From: Streptomyces sp. SLBN-31
GTDB lineage: Bacteria; Actinomycetota; Actinomycetes; Streptomycetales; Streptomycetaceae
DNA length: 64,000 bases
Assembly (NCBI RefSeq): GCF_006715395.1
Contig: NZ_VFNC01000002.1
Location: 434,001 to 498,000, forward strand
Direction: 5' to 3'
Shown: positions 26,087 through 33,779 of the stretch, one piece after another
Layout of the letters: each line of letters opens with the position of its first letter
How positions within the stretch are numbered: the stretch's first letter is position 1
Made by a program: the position numbers and the translations under genes
The notes under the pieces: model-generated
Database searches by the model: none
The model's input: the letters and a program-made list of their open reading frames with translations, nothing else
Told to the model about the DNA's origin: nothing

Positions 26087-27117
26087 GACTTCACGCTCCG
26101 GATCCACTGGTCGACGGAGACAGCCGCGATCACCAGGACGCCGACTGCGAGGACTTGGTAGTTGGGGTCGATGCCGGCCAGCGCGAGGCCGTTGACGAAG
26201 ACCTGGACGATGAGCGCGCCGATCAGCGAGCCGACCACCACTCCGCGCCCGCCGAACAGGCTGGTGCCGCCGATGACGACGGCGGTGATGGACTGCAGGT
26301 TGGCGTTGAGGCCGCTGTTGGGGTCACCGCCGCCGACCCGGCCGACGAGGATCCAGGCACCGACGGCGATGGCGAAACCGCCGACGACGTAGGCGCTCAG
26401 CAGGACCCGGTTGACGGAGATGCCGGCCAGGCGGGCGGCCTCGAGGTCGTCGCCCACGGCGTACAGGTGCCGGCCCCAGGCGGTGTAGCGCAGCGCGTAG
26501 CCGATCACCACGTACAGGGCGATCATGAGCAGGACGCCGTAGGTCAGGTTCAACTGCCCCAGGGAGATCGTCTCGCCGCTCCACATCAGGATGTTGCCCG
26601 GCTGCAGGGAGACGGTCTGGCCCTTGGCGTAGATGAGCGTGATGGCGGTGAAGACGCTCAGGGTGCCGAGGGTGACGATGAACGGCGGCAGCTTGATCTT
26701 GGTGACGAGCAGTCCGTTGACCGCCTGGGCGGCGACGGCCACGGCCGCTCCGGCGAGCAGGGCCACCACACCGGGAAGGTGGTTGTCGGCGACGAGCTTC
26801 GACATCAGCAGCGAGGCGAGCACCATGACGGCGCCGATGGACAGGTCGATGCCGGCGGTCAGGATGATGACGGTCTGGCCGACGGCGAGCGAACCGATGA
26901 CGGCCACCTGCTGGGCGACCAGCGACAGGTTCTGCAGCGCGTAGAAGCGCTCGTTGACCAGGGAGAAGACGATCGCGGCGAGCACCAGGACGATCGCCGG
27001 GCTGAGAGCGGGCTGCCGGTGCAGCACGGAGTGGATGCGCTGGGCCGGGGTGGCGGGCCGGTTGAGGAACTCCTCCGCCGGTGCCGGTGTGGCTTGACTG
27101 TCCACGTGGGTGGTCAC
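26083..27117 (-). CDS. Sugar ABC transporter permease, FrcC/RbsC-like
   Basis: 344 aa, GTG start with GGAAGGA upstream. About nine to ten membrane helices begin at residue 35 (LSPAIVLVLAAIVFSLV). The family motifs GQTVIILTAGIDLSIGAVM, FIVTLGTLSVF, AVGDDLEAARLAGI (coupling loop to the ATPase) and TAVVIGGTSLFGGRGVV are intact. It forms the homodimeric channel of a CUT2 sugar importer. It lies 115 nt downstream of the binding-protein gene, behind a strong hairpin, and overlaps the ATPase gene by 4 nt. Confidence 0.92.
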   Translation of the reverse strand: MTTHVDSQATPAPAEEFLNRPATPAQRIHSVLHRQPALSPAIVLVLAAIVFSLVNERFYALQNLSLVAQQVAVIGSLAVGQTVIILTAGIDLSIGAVMVLASLLMSKLVADNHLPGVVALLAGAAVAVAAQAVNGLLVTKIKLPPFIVTLGTLSVFTAITLIYAKGQTVSLQPGNILMWSGETISLGQLNLTYGVLLMIALYVVIGYALRYTAWGRHLYAVGDDLEAARLAGISVNRVLLSAYVVGGFAIAVGAWILVGRVGGGDPNSGLNANLQSITAVVIGGTSLFGGRGVVVGSLIGALIVQVFVNGLALAGIDPNYQVLAVGVLVIAAVSVDQWIRSVKS

Positions 27118-27181
27118 AGGGGGTCCTTCCGGAATCTTTCCGCGTGCGGGCCTTCGTACGAACTCATGGGCACGTGTGGCG

Positions 27182-27220
27182 CGGGCGCGCCGCCGGGGTC
27201 GGGGACCGGCGGCGCGCCCG
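27182..27220 (-). terminator. Intercistronic hairpin between binding protein and permease
   Basis: A perfect 15-bp GC stem (CGGGCGCGCCGCCGG at 27182-27196 pairing with 27206-27220) and 9-base loop lie 12 nt after the binding-protein stop and 65 nt before the permease start. It would reduce read-through or protect the 5' message, giving more binding protein than permease. Confidence 0.7.
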
Positions 27221-27232
27221 GCACGGACGGGG

Positions 27233-28360
27233 TCAGTTGCCCCAGCAGGCGGACGCGGCCTGCGACGGGGACTGGACCTTCAGACCGCCGACGGACTTGG
27301 CGGCGGCCAGCGCGGTGCCGGTGTCGTAGAACGTCTTGCCGTTGGTGACGCTGGGCTTGCTGCCGCCGCGGGCCAGCTTCGCGATGGAAGTGACGCCGAG
27401 GGCGGCCATCTTGCCCGGGTACTGCACGGCGTCGGCGGCGAACTTGCCGCTGGTGACGTTCTTCAGGCCGGAGCAGCTGCCGTCGATCGCGTAGATCGCG
27501 ACGTTCTTCTCCTTGCCCCCCGCCTTCAGGGCGTTGTACGCGCCTTCGCCCGCGGGCTCGTTGATCGCGTAGACGACGTTGATGTCCGGGTTGGAGGAGA
27601 GGCAGTTCTCCATGGCGGTGCGTCCGCCGTCGATGGCGCCCTGGGTGGGCTGGTGGCAGGCGATCTTGTACGTGCCGCCCTTGCCGCCGGTGTACTTGCC
27701 GGACTTGGCTTCCTTGCCGTTCTCCGTCTTGCTGCCCGGGTCGATGCCCATGCCCTCCAGGAAGCCGTGGTCGCGCTGGATGTCCACGGAGACGACCTGG
27801 TTGTTGAACAGGTCGAGCATCGCGATGACCGCTGGCTTGCCGTTCAGGGCCGCCGCCGCGTACTGGCCGTCGAGCTTGCCGGCCTGCTCGTTGTCCGTGG
27901 CGTAGGTGATGTCCGCGACGCTCGGCGGGTTGGGCGCGGTGTCCAGGGCTATCACGAACAGACCGGCCTGCTTGGCGCGCTTCAGGGCGGCGTTGACGGC
28001 GTCGCCGTTGGTGGTGATCAGGATGCCCTTGTCGCCGCGCGAGACGGCGTTGTCGATCGCCGTGATCTGCGTCTGGGTGTCGCCGTCGGAGTTGCCGGCC
28101 GCGACCGTGAGGCTCACGTTGTCCTTGGCGGCCTGGGCCTTGGCGTCCTTCTCCATGCTCACGAAGTACGGGTTGGTGAGCGTCTTCAGAATCAGCGAGA
28201 CACCCACCTTCCCGCCGCCGCCCGAACCGGACGAAGAGGAGCCGGAGTCGGAGGAACCGCAGGCCGCGAGGGTGGCACCGAGGCACACGGTGACCCCGAT
28301 CGCTGCCGCCCGGGTGCGCCGACTGCGGCGGCTCGCCGCCTGGCTGGAGGAGATGTTCAT
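27233..28360 (-). CDS. Sugar-binding lipoprotein of ABC importer, FrcB-like
   Basis: 375 aa from ATG 28360 (AAAGGGA upstream). The signal peptide ends in the lipobox LAAC with the lipidated Cys at residue 34, followed by a Ser/Gly tether. The mature type I periplasmic-binding fold shows VGVSLILKTLTNPYFVSME, DTQTQITAIDNAVSRG, KGILITTNGD, VIALDTAPNPPSVAD and MLDLFNNQVV, closely following FrcB-type fructose/mannose/ribose binders. It captures sugar outside the membrane for the permease. It is the first gene of the operon SBP-permease-ATPase-monooxygenase, transcribed away from the LacI gene with a CAACGTTG operator 43 nt upstream. Confidence 0.9.
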   Translation of the reverse strand: MNISSSQAASRRSRRTRAAAIGVTVCLGATLAACGSSDSGSSSSGSGGGGKVGVSLILKTLTNPYFVSMEKDAKAQAAKDNVSLTVAAGNSDGDTQTQITAIDNAVSRGDKGILITTNGDAVNAALKRAKQAGLFVIALDTAPNPPSVADITYATDNEQAGKLDGQYAAAALNGKPAVIAMLDLFNNQVVSVDIQRDHGFLEGMGIDPGSKTENGKEAKSGKYTGGKGGTYKIACHQPTQGAIDGGRTAMENCLSSNPDINVVYAINEPAGEGAYNALKAGGKEKNVAIYAIDGSCSGLKNVTSGKFAADAVQYPGKMAALGVTSIAKLARGGSKPSVTNGKTFYDTGTALAAAKSVGGLKVQSPSQAASACWGN

Positions 28361-28400
28361 GGCTTGATCCCTTTCGGAGCCGTCCCGTGGTCCACGCTGA

Positions 28401-28412
28401 GACAACGTTGAC
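28401..28412. promoter_or_regulatory. LacI-type operator, CAACGTTG core (site 1)
   Basis: The palindromic core CAACGTTG at 28403-28410 lies within GACAACGTTGAC, one mismatched pair in 14 bp. It is 43 nt before the binding-protein start and about 100 nt before the divergent LacI start. A central CG palindrome is typical of LacI-family operators. The same core recurs before the GH31 and GH92 genes. Confidence 0.7.
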
Positions 28413-28509
28413 TGACCGGGATACTGGGCCCGTATGGACGAGTCCGTCAAGGCACTGGTAGACATGCGTCCGCAACGAGTGGGTAACGCGCAACCGGTTG
28501 GAGACAACG

Positions 28510-29565
28510 ATGACTCAGGGCGAGCCGCCGCCACGGGCCCCCCGCAGCCGCCCCACCATGCGTGAGGTGGCGGCTCTGGCCGGCGTGGCCATCAAGACGG
28601 TCTCGCGCGTGGTCAACGGGGTCCCCACCGTCGATCCGGCCATCGCCGCCCGGGTGCGCGAAGCGGCCGACAAACTGGGCTACCGGCCCAACCTCACCGC
28701 CAGCAGCCTGCGCCGCGGGGACGGCCGTACGGCCACGGTCGGCATGCTCGTCGAGGACGCCGCCAACCCCTTCTCGGCCGCGCTGACCCGCACCGTCGAG
28801 AACGTGGCCCGCGAGCGCGGAAGCCTGGTGCTGGTGGGCAGCCTGGACGAGGATCCGGCCCGGGAACGGGAGCTGGCCCAGGCACTCATCGACCGCCGGG
28901 TCGACGGCCTCGTGATCGTCCCGGCCGGCCGCGACCACAGTTACCTGATCAGCGAGCAGCGTTCGGGCACCTGCGTGGTCTTCGTCGACCGCGAGCCCAG
29001 CCTGCTCGACGCGGACGCCGTCGTCTCCGACAACCGGCAGGGCGCCGTCACCGCGATCGAGCACCTGCTGAAGTCCGGCCACCGCCGCATCGCCTACCTC
29101 GGCGACCAGGTGACCATCTCCACCGCCGCCCAGCGCTTCGACGGCTACCGGCACGCGCTGGAACTGGCGCACATCGACTACGACGCCGGGATCGTGCGGC
29201 ACGTCGGCTCCAGCGAGAGCGCCGCCATCACCGCCGTCAAGGAGCTACTGGCGCTGCCCGACCCGCCCACGGCACTGTTCACCAGCCAGAACTTCGTCAC
29301 CATCGGCGCCGTCCGGGCACTGCGCGCCCTGGGCCTGCAGGAAACCGTCGCCCACGTGGGCTTCGACGACTTCCCCCTGGCCGACATCCTCAGTCCGGGG
29401 ATCTCGGTCATCGCGCAGGACATCGAGAAACTGGGCCGGACGGCCGCCGAGATGCTCTTCCGCCGACTCGACGGCGACGAGTCACCCACCAGCACCGTGA
29501 CCGTGCCGACCCGGCTGATCGAGCGGGGTTCGGGCGAGATCGCAGCCGGAGCAGATCTCGGCTGA
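28510..29565 (+). CDS. LacI-family transcriptional regulator
   Basis: 351 aa from ATG 28510 (GGAG 7 nt upstream). A TTG at 28498 is in frame but less likely. The HTH and hinge lie at residues about 18-70: TMREVAALAGVAIKTVSRVV, NGVPTVDPAIAARVREAADK and LGYRPNLTASSLRRG. Residues about 75-340 are the sugar-sensing type I binding fold (VGMLVEDAANPFSA, RVDGLVIVPAG, VVFVDREPS, HRRIAYLGD, GFDDFPLADIL). It would repress the importer until an inducing sugar binds. The shared operator upstream of the GH31 and GH92 genes makes it the probable local regulator of all three units. Confidence 0.9.
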   Translation: MTQGEPPPRAPRSRPTMREVAALAGVAIKTVSRVVNGVPTVDPAIAARVREAADKLGYRPNLTASSLRRGDGRTATVGMLVEDAANPFSAALTRTVENVARERGSLVLVGSLDEDPARERELAQALIDRRVDGLVIVPAGRDHSYLISEQRSGTCVVFVDREPSLLDADAVVSDNRQGAVTAIEHLLKSGHRRIAYLGDQVTISTAAQRFDGYRHALELAHIDYDAGIVRHVGSSESAAITAVKELLALPDPPTALFTSQNFVTIGAVRALRALGLQETVAHVGFDDFPLADILSPGISVIAQDIEKLGRTAAEMLFRRLDGDESPTSTVTVPTRLIERGSGEIAAGADLG

Positions 29566-29585
29566 CGTGGCGAAGTACCGGCGTC

Positions 29586-30512
29586 TCACTTCCCGCTCGT
29601 CGCGCGCCGCCCGCCTGCTCGGGTGCCCAGGCGGGTGACCTGGGCCGCGGTGGTTTCGGCCCGACGCCGCGCCTCGCGCAGAAGCCGGTCGGCGTCGAGG
29701 GCCTGCTCGCGTGCCTCTCGGGCGGTCCTCTCGGCCTGACGCCGCCGCTCTTCGAGGCTCGCGAGTTCCTCGGTGAGCTCGCCGATGCGCTGTTCGACGG
29801 TCTGCACCGCGGTCTGCGCGTCTGCGGCCTGCCGGTCGGCGGCAGCGGCCTCCTCGCGCCGAGCGTCGAGGACGCGCCCGGCCTCGTCCGCGTCCCGCCG
29901 AGCCTGTTCGAGCCGCCGGCGCCGCTCTTCATCGGCCTTCTGCTGACGGCTTGGGGCGGGCGGGGTCTCCTTGCGTGCGCGTGCAGCCTTGGTGGGGCGT
30001 GCAGCCTGGGCGGGGCGTGGACGGGCGCCGTCGGCTGCCGCCGGGAAGCCGACGGTCTGGTCGAATGCCTTGACCAGGTGTCCGGCGGCCCACTCCCGCG
30101 CGACCTCGGGGTCGGCGAGTACGGCGTGGAGGATGCCTTCGACCTCCCGCTGGACGTCCTCGCCGACCGGGTGTCCGGCCTGGGCCGTCAGTTGGCGGGC
30201 CTGGCGTGCCAAGGCGTTGATGACAAGGTGCTGCTGCCTGCTCAGCTCGCGCAGCTGCGCGCCGTCCAGGTCGTGGTGAGCCTGCCGCAGACCTTCGCCG
30301 ATGCGCAGCAGCGGTTCGATCTCCTCGGACCGCTCACGGACGAGGAGATTGCTCGCCCAGGCCGCCAGGCTGGGCCGACGCAGTTTGCCGATCTTTCCGG
30401 CGAGCGCGCGGTCGCCGGCGCGGCGGGCCTCGGCCGCACGGGCGTCCCGCGCGGCGGTGAAGTCCTGCGGCCGCAGCCCGTACAACTCGTCCGCGACACT
30501 CTCCAGGTCCAC
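29586..30512 (-). CDS. Conserved coiled-coil protein of unknown function
   Basis: 308 aa, GTG start (VDLESVADELYGLRPQDF). The N-terminal helical domain (about 1-130: FTAARDARAAEARRAGDRAL, KLRRPSLAAWASNLLVRER) is a conserved actinomycete segment. A Pro/Ala/Lys-rich linker is near 165-190. Residues about 190-300 form one long Glu/Arg/Ala-rich heptad helix (EERRRRLEQARRDADEAGRV, IGELTEELASLEERRRQAER), a clear coiled coil. No signal peptide or catalytic motif. A scaffolding or DNA-associated role is possible, but nothing decides it. The gene is divergent from the nucleotidyltransferase-like gene. Confidence 0.8.
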   Translation of the reverse strand: MDLESVADELYGLRPQDFTAARDARAAEARRAGDRALAGKIGKLRRPSLAAWASNLLVRERSEEIEPLLRIGEGLRQAHHDLDGAQLRELSRQQHLVINALARQARQLTAQAGHPVGEDVQREVEGILHAVLADPEVAREWAAGHLVKAFDQTVGFPAAADGARPRPAQAARPTKAARARKETPPAPSRQQKADEERRRRLEQARRDADEAGRVLDARREEAAAADRQAADAQTAVQTVEQRIGELTEELASLEERRRQAERTAREAREQALDADRLLREARRRAETTAAQVTRLGTRAGGRRATSGK

Positions 30513-30673
30513 CGCTTGCCTCCGTACCGGTCGCCACTACGTCGAATTTCGTGCTTTTTGTGGCTTATGCCGGGATTCCGCTCCCCTCAAACGGACCCCG
30601 AAGCGCACCACCTCCGCTACGGCTGGATCGGCCTCGCCATCGCACTTGGGGGTCCCGGCAGTACGTTGTCCCG

Positions 30674-31315
30674 ATGACCGAACCCTCGCTGCCTGGCGGC
30701 GTCGTCGTCGTCGATGCAGGCGAACTGGATGCCCGGTGGGCCGACGCCTGGAGGCCGGAACAGATCGCGGAGCGGCCGGCCGGGGTGGGCGCGCCCTGGT
30801 GCATCGCGGCGGGGTGGGCGCTGGACCTGTTCCGAGGGAAGCAGTCGCGGCCGCACGGCGATCTGGAGATCGCGGTGCCGGCGGCAGGGTTCGCCGAGGT
30901 CCGCGCCCGCTTCCCCGAGTACGCGTTCGATGCGGTGGGCCGGGGGCGGATCTGGGCAGCGGCCGGAGCCGAGACGCTCGCGGCCACCCACCAGACATGG
31001 CTGCGGGATCCGGCGAGCGGTCAGTTCCTCCTCGACGTCTTCCGTGAGCCGCACGAGGGCGCAACGTGGATCTGTCGCCGGGACGAGAGCCTGCGGCTGC
31101 CGTACGACGTCGTCATCGAGCGGACGGCGGACGGCATCCCCTACCTGGTGCCGGAACTGGTGCTGCTGTTCAAGGCGAAGGAGCCGCGGCCCAAGGACCA
31201 CGCCGACTTCGACGGTGTCCTGCCACTGCTGAGCCGGACGCGTCGGGACATGCTCGGGGAATGGCTGTCGCGCATGCATCCCGGACATCCGTGGCCGGCG
31301 GCACTGGGCGCGTAA
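30674..31315 (+). CDS. Aminoglycoside-adenylyltransferase-like nucleotidyltransferase
   Basis: 213 aa from ATG 30674. The motif WCIAAGWALDLFRG followed by RPHGDLEIAVPAAG (about 40-70) matches the GGWAxD and H-x-D-x-E/D pattern of the ANT(2'')/LinB-like nucleotidyltransferase fold, where acidic residues bind Mg-ATP. Later features are FLLDVFREP and PELVLLFKAKEPRPKDHADF, the conserved lysine/aspartate segment of the same family. Such chromosomal homologues are often annotated as resistance-like, but most have unknown acceptors (drug, tRNA or protein). Single gene, convergent with the sirtuin. Confidence 0.75.
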   Translation: MTEPSLPGGVVVVDAGELDARWADAWRPEQIAERPAGVGAPWCIAAGWALDLFRGKQSRPHGDLEIAVPAAGFAEVRARFPEYAFDAVGRGRIWAAAGAETLAATHQTWLRDPASGQFLLDVFREPHEGATWICRRDESLRLPYDVVIERTADGIPYLVPELVLLFKAKEPRPKDHADFDGVLPLLSRTRRDMLGEWLSRMHPGHPWPAALGA

Positions 31316-31334
31316 TGCCAGACACCGCACCGGC

Positions 31335-32240
31335 TCAGGCCACAGGTGTCGTTTCGTCCTCGAGGGAGATGCCCAACCGGTCGGCCAACGTGGTGAGTGC
31401 CGCTCCCAGCGGAAGGTCGACTCGGGTGACGGCGTGCCGGTCGCCGCGGGTCGCGTCGCGGTTGATGATCAGCACCCGCTTCCCGGACTGCGCGGCCTGA
31501 CGGACGAACCGCAGCCCGGACATCACCGTGAGCGAGGAGCCCAGGACGATCACCGATTCGGCGGCGCGGACCAGCTCACGGCAGTGCTCGACCCGCCGGG
31601 GCGACACGGCCTCGCCGAAGAACACCACGTCGGGCTTGAGGATGCCGCCGCAGTCCGCACAGGGGACCACCCGGAAGTCTCCGACCTGGTCGTCGCCGAG
31701 ATCGGCGTCCCCGTCCGGGTTGATCCCCGCGGCCACCGGCGCGAAGTCCGGATTGGCCTCCCCCAGCCGCCGGGCCAGTTCGCGGCGCGGGCTGGAGGCA
31801 CCGCACCCCAGGCACACCACCCGGTCGAGACTTCCGTGGAGCTCCACGACACCTTCACTGCCGGCGGCCTGGTGCAACCCGTCCACGTTCTGGGTGATCG
31901 TGCCCGAGAGCAGCCCGTGCCGCCCGAACGCGGCCACCGCCCGGTGCCCCGCGTTGGGACGGGCACGCCCGAAGGCCCGCCAGCCGAGGTGACTGCGCGC
32001 CCAGTACCGGCGCCGGGCCTGGGCGCTGCCCGTGAAGTCCTGGTAGAGCATCGGCGTGTGCCGGCTCAGGCTCCCGCCCTCACCGCGGTAGTCGGGGATG
32101 CCCGACTCCGTGGAGATGCCCGCACCACTGAGCACGAGCACACCGCCGGCCTCGAGCGCGTCGGCGACCGGCCGCAGATCCGTCGTGCTCGGCGGCGGAT
32201 CCTCGGTGGGGGTCCAGGTCAGGGTGGGGCGCATGCGCAT
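31335..32240 (-). CDS. Sir2-family NAD-dependent protein deacetylase
   Basis: 301 aa. Residues 37-50 have VLSGAGISTESGIPDYRGEG, the NAD-binding GAGxS loop. QNVDGLHQAAGSEGVVELHG contains the catalytic His. CLGC and CADC pairs form the zinc site, and VIVLGSSLTVMSGL with IINRDATRGD completes the Rossmann fold. It removes acyl groups from protein lysines using NAD in the cytosol. The length fits class II/III bacterial sirtuins. ATG 32234 (Met3) is an alternative start. Confidence 0.92.
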   Translation of the reverse strand: MRMRPTLTWTPTEDPPPSTTDLRPVADALEAGGVLVLSGAGISTESGIPDYRGEGGSLSRHTPMLYQDFTGSAQARRRYWARSHLGWRAFGRARPNAGHRAVAAFGRHGLLSGTITQNVDGLHQAAGSEGVVELHGSLDRVVCLGCGASSPRRELARRLGEANPDFAPVAAGINPDGDADLGDDQVGDFRVVPCADCGGILKPDVVFFGEAVSPRRVEHCRELVRAAESVIVLGSSLTVMSGLRFVRQAAQSGKRVLIINRDATRGDRHAVTRVDLPLGAALTTLADRLGISLEDETTPVA

Positions 32241-32291
32241 GGCGCAAGGGTACGGCGACGGATTCGGAAGAGCCGGTCCGTAAGCCCCCGA

Positions 32292-32543
32292 TCAGCACTG
32301 CTGGTCGTACTCCGGCAGGTCGTACCGGCCCACACACGGGCGCAGCCGTCGCGTCAACTCCCCTGCCATCGGCTCCGTTACGCCGTGTTCTCGCGCCAAC
32401 TCCCACACCGAAATCTCATCGATCACCGTCGTGACGGAGATCGTGCCACCGCGCACTGACAACGGGTCGGCGGTCACCCCGCTCCAGGGAAGACAGGGCT
32501 GAGCCGAGCCGTCGGGGGTAACCGAAGCGACAGCGAAGGACAA
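32292..32543 (-). CDS. Small protein of unknown function (start uncertain)
   Basis: Up to 83 aa. The C-terminal 45 residues (IDEISVWELAREHGVTEPMA, GELTRRLRPCVGRYDLPEYD) look like real protein with a short helical bundle. The first 30 residues are less convincing, and a GTG near 32426 may be the true start. No signal peptide and no known family. It is opposite to and just upstream of the 48-aa gene. Confidence 0.4.
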   Translation of the reverse strand: MSFAVASVTPDGSAQPCLPWSGVTADPLSVRGGTISVTTVIDEISVWELAREHGVTEPMAGELTRRLRPCVGRYDLPEYDQQC

Positions 32544-32566
32544 AACCCCCGCAGGGAAGGAGCGTC

Positions 32567-32713
32567 ATGCCAGGCATGATGGAGCGCATCAAGCAGTTCG
32601 CCAGGGGCCCCCAGGGTCGGCGCGCTGCCGAGCAGGCGCGGCGGGCCGCGGCCGATCCGCGGCGGCGGGCCCAGGCCCAGCGCCTGCTGGGCAAGCTCCG
32701 TGGCCACCGTTGA
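32567..32713 (+). CDS. Small basic protein (48 aa)
   Basis: A short gene with an excellent ribosome site (GGGAAGGAG, spacing 4-5 nt to ATG). The product begins MPGMMERIKQFARGPQGRRA and continues as an Arg/Ala/Gln-rich helix ending in GKLRGHR. About a third of its residues are basic. It is probably a conserved small actinomycete protein that binds nucleic acid or a membrane surface, but that is inference. A strong hairpin lies about 50 nt downstream. Confidence 0.65.
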   Translation: MPGMMERIKQFARGPQGRRAAEQARRAAADPRRRAQAQRLLGKLRGHR

Positions 32714-32760
32714 CCGCCGAGCGCCCACCACTGCACAGCCCCGGCTGTCACCCCACATCA

Positions 32761-32790
32761 CACGAGCGGGCTGTACGCGGCCCGCTCGTG
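32761..32790 (+). terminator. Hairpin after the 48-aa gene
   Basis: An 11-bp stem (CACGAGCGGGC / GCCCGCTCGTG) with an 8-base loop lies between the small basic protein and the anti-sigma kinase gene. It may terminate the first or attenuate the second. Confidence 0.65.
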
Positions 32791-32840
32791 CGATGCCACG
32801 GAACGCCACCGGGATGCCGCGCACTCACCCAGGACGGGAC

Positions 32841-33323
32841 ATGCCTGAAGCACACATCGGGAAACCACGGAAGGCAACACAGGAGGGTTCATCGCTGCGA
32901 GCGGTCGGCTGGGCCCGCTCGCTGCCGATGCACAGTGAAGTCAGGGCGGCCCGGGACTGGGCCCGCGACCATCTGAAGGCGCTCGGGTGGACCACCACCG
33001 CGCCCCAGACGGTGGACGCCGTACTGCTCACCGTCTCCGAGCTGGTCACCAACGCGCACGTCCACGCCCACAGCAACGCCCAGTTGGTGATGACCTGGGA
33101 CGAGCAGTGTCTGCACATCAGCGTTCACGACGCGTCCAGCGAGCCGCCGGTCCCCCGCGACGCCAGCACCGAGCGCGTCGGCGGACGGGGCATGTTCCTC
33201 GTGGACGCCCTGGCCGACGAATGGGAGGCCAGGTCCTGCCGTCACGGCAAGTCGGTCATCGCCTGCTTCCACGCACCCGCGGAATCCAAGGATGCGAAGG
33301 AAGCCGAGGAAGCGACCTCGTAA
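32841..33323 (+). CDS. RsbW/anti-sigma-type ATP-binding (HATPase_c) protein
   Basis: 160 aa from ATG 32841 (AGGACGGGAC upstream). A GHKL ATPase domain spans about 30-145: N-box VLLTVSELVTNAHVHA, then ISVHDASSEPPVP (G1 Asp) and ERVGGRGMFLVDALADEWEA (G2). This is the single-domain serine-kinase type that phosphorylates anti-sigma antagonists or binds a SigB-like sigma factor. Streptomyces has many; the partner cannot be named. The SigB-family gene at 48413 is 15 kb away. A hairpin at 33449 follows. Confidence 0.85.
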   Translation: MPEAHIGKPRKATQEGSSLRAVGWARSLPMHSEVRAARDWARDHLKALGWTTTAPQTVDAVLLTVSELVTNAHVHAHSNAQLVMTWDEQCLHISVHDASSEPPVPRDASTERVGGRGMFLVDALADEWEARSCRHGKSVIACFHAPAESKDAKEAEEATS

Positions 33324-33448
33324 GCACAAAGCGTGTGTCTGGGACAGAGGCGAAGGGCCGCCACCGAAAGGGGTCCTTCGTCCGCATCGTGGGGTCCATC
33401 GGCTGTGCCCCAGGGGCGATCTTCGGTGATGTGATGCGCACGTGCGCT

Positions 33449-33475
33449 CCGGCCTCACCGCGACGGTGAGGCCGG
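33449..33475 (+). terminator. Hairpin terminator after the anti-sigma kinase gene
   Basis: A perfect 12-bp stem (CCGGCCTCACCG / CGGTGAGGCCGG) with a 3-base loop, 125 nt after the stop. Confidence 0.7.
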
Positions 33476-33536
33476 TCCCGACGGTCCGGCGGCGGCGCAC
33501 GCGCTTCGCGGAAACCGACAGGAACGACAGGAAGCA

Positions 33537-33779
33537 ATGCCGATGGTCCGCCCAGCCGTTCTCGCTCCCATCGTCTGCGTCCTGGCCTCGGGCGCCGCGG
33601 TGATGTCCTTCGCCCGGGGATCCTGGCTGGGCGTGATCTGGCTGCTGCTCGCCGGCCTGACGTCGAACATGGCCTGGTACTACGCTCGCAGGGCGCGATC
33701 GGCGGCGCCTGCGCCCGGGGTCGGCGGCTGCGCCGACGGCAGGTCGTGCGGCGCCTGTACGAGGGGGGCCTGCGGGTGA
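33537..33779 (+). CDS. Small membrane protein with Cys-rich tail
   Basis: 80 aa, ATG with AGGAAG just upstream. Two hydrophobic helices (VLAPIVCVLASGAAVMSFA and LGVIWLLLAGLTSNMAWYYA) are followed by a basic stretch and a cytoplasmic or external tail with four cysteines (GCADGRSCGACTRGACG). The stop overlaps the GTG of the flavohaemoglobin-like gene (GTGA), so the two are translationally coupled. A metal- or redox-binding partner role is suggested by the tail but not established. Confidence 0.7.
   Translation: MPMVRPAVLAPIVCVLASGAAVMSFARGSWLGVIWLLLAGLTSNMAWYYARRARSAAPAPGVGGCADGRSCGACTRGACG

Noticed and set aside
30674..31315. Assignment as an antibiotic-resistance gene
   Set aside because: Only the nucleotidyltransferase fold is supported; no evidence identifies a drug substrate.
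32500..32520. SigB-type promoter before the 48-aa gene (GGCT ... GGGTAA)
   Set aside because: The last base of the -10 element does not fit the consensus, and the match could be chance.
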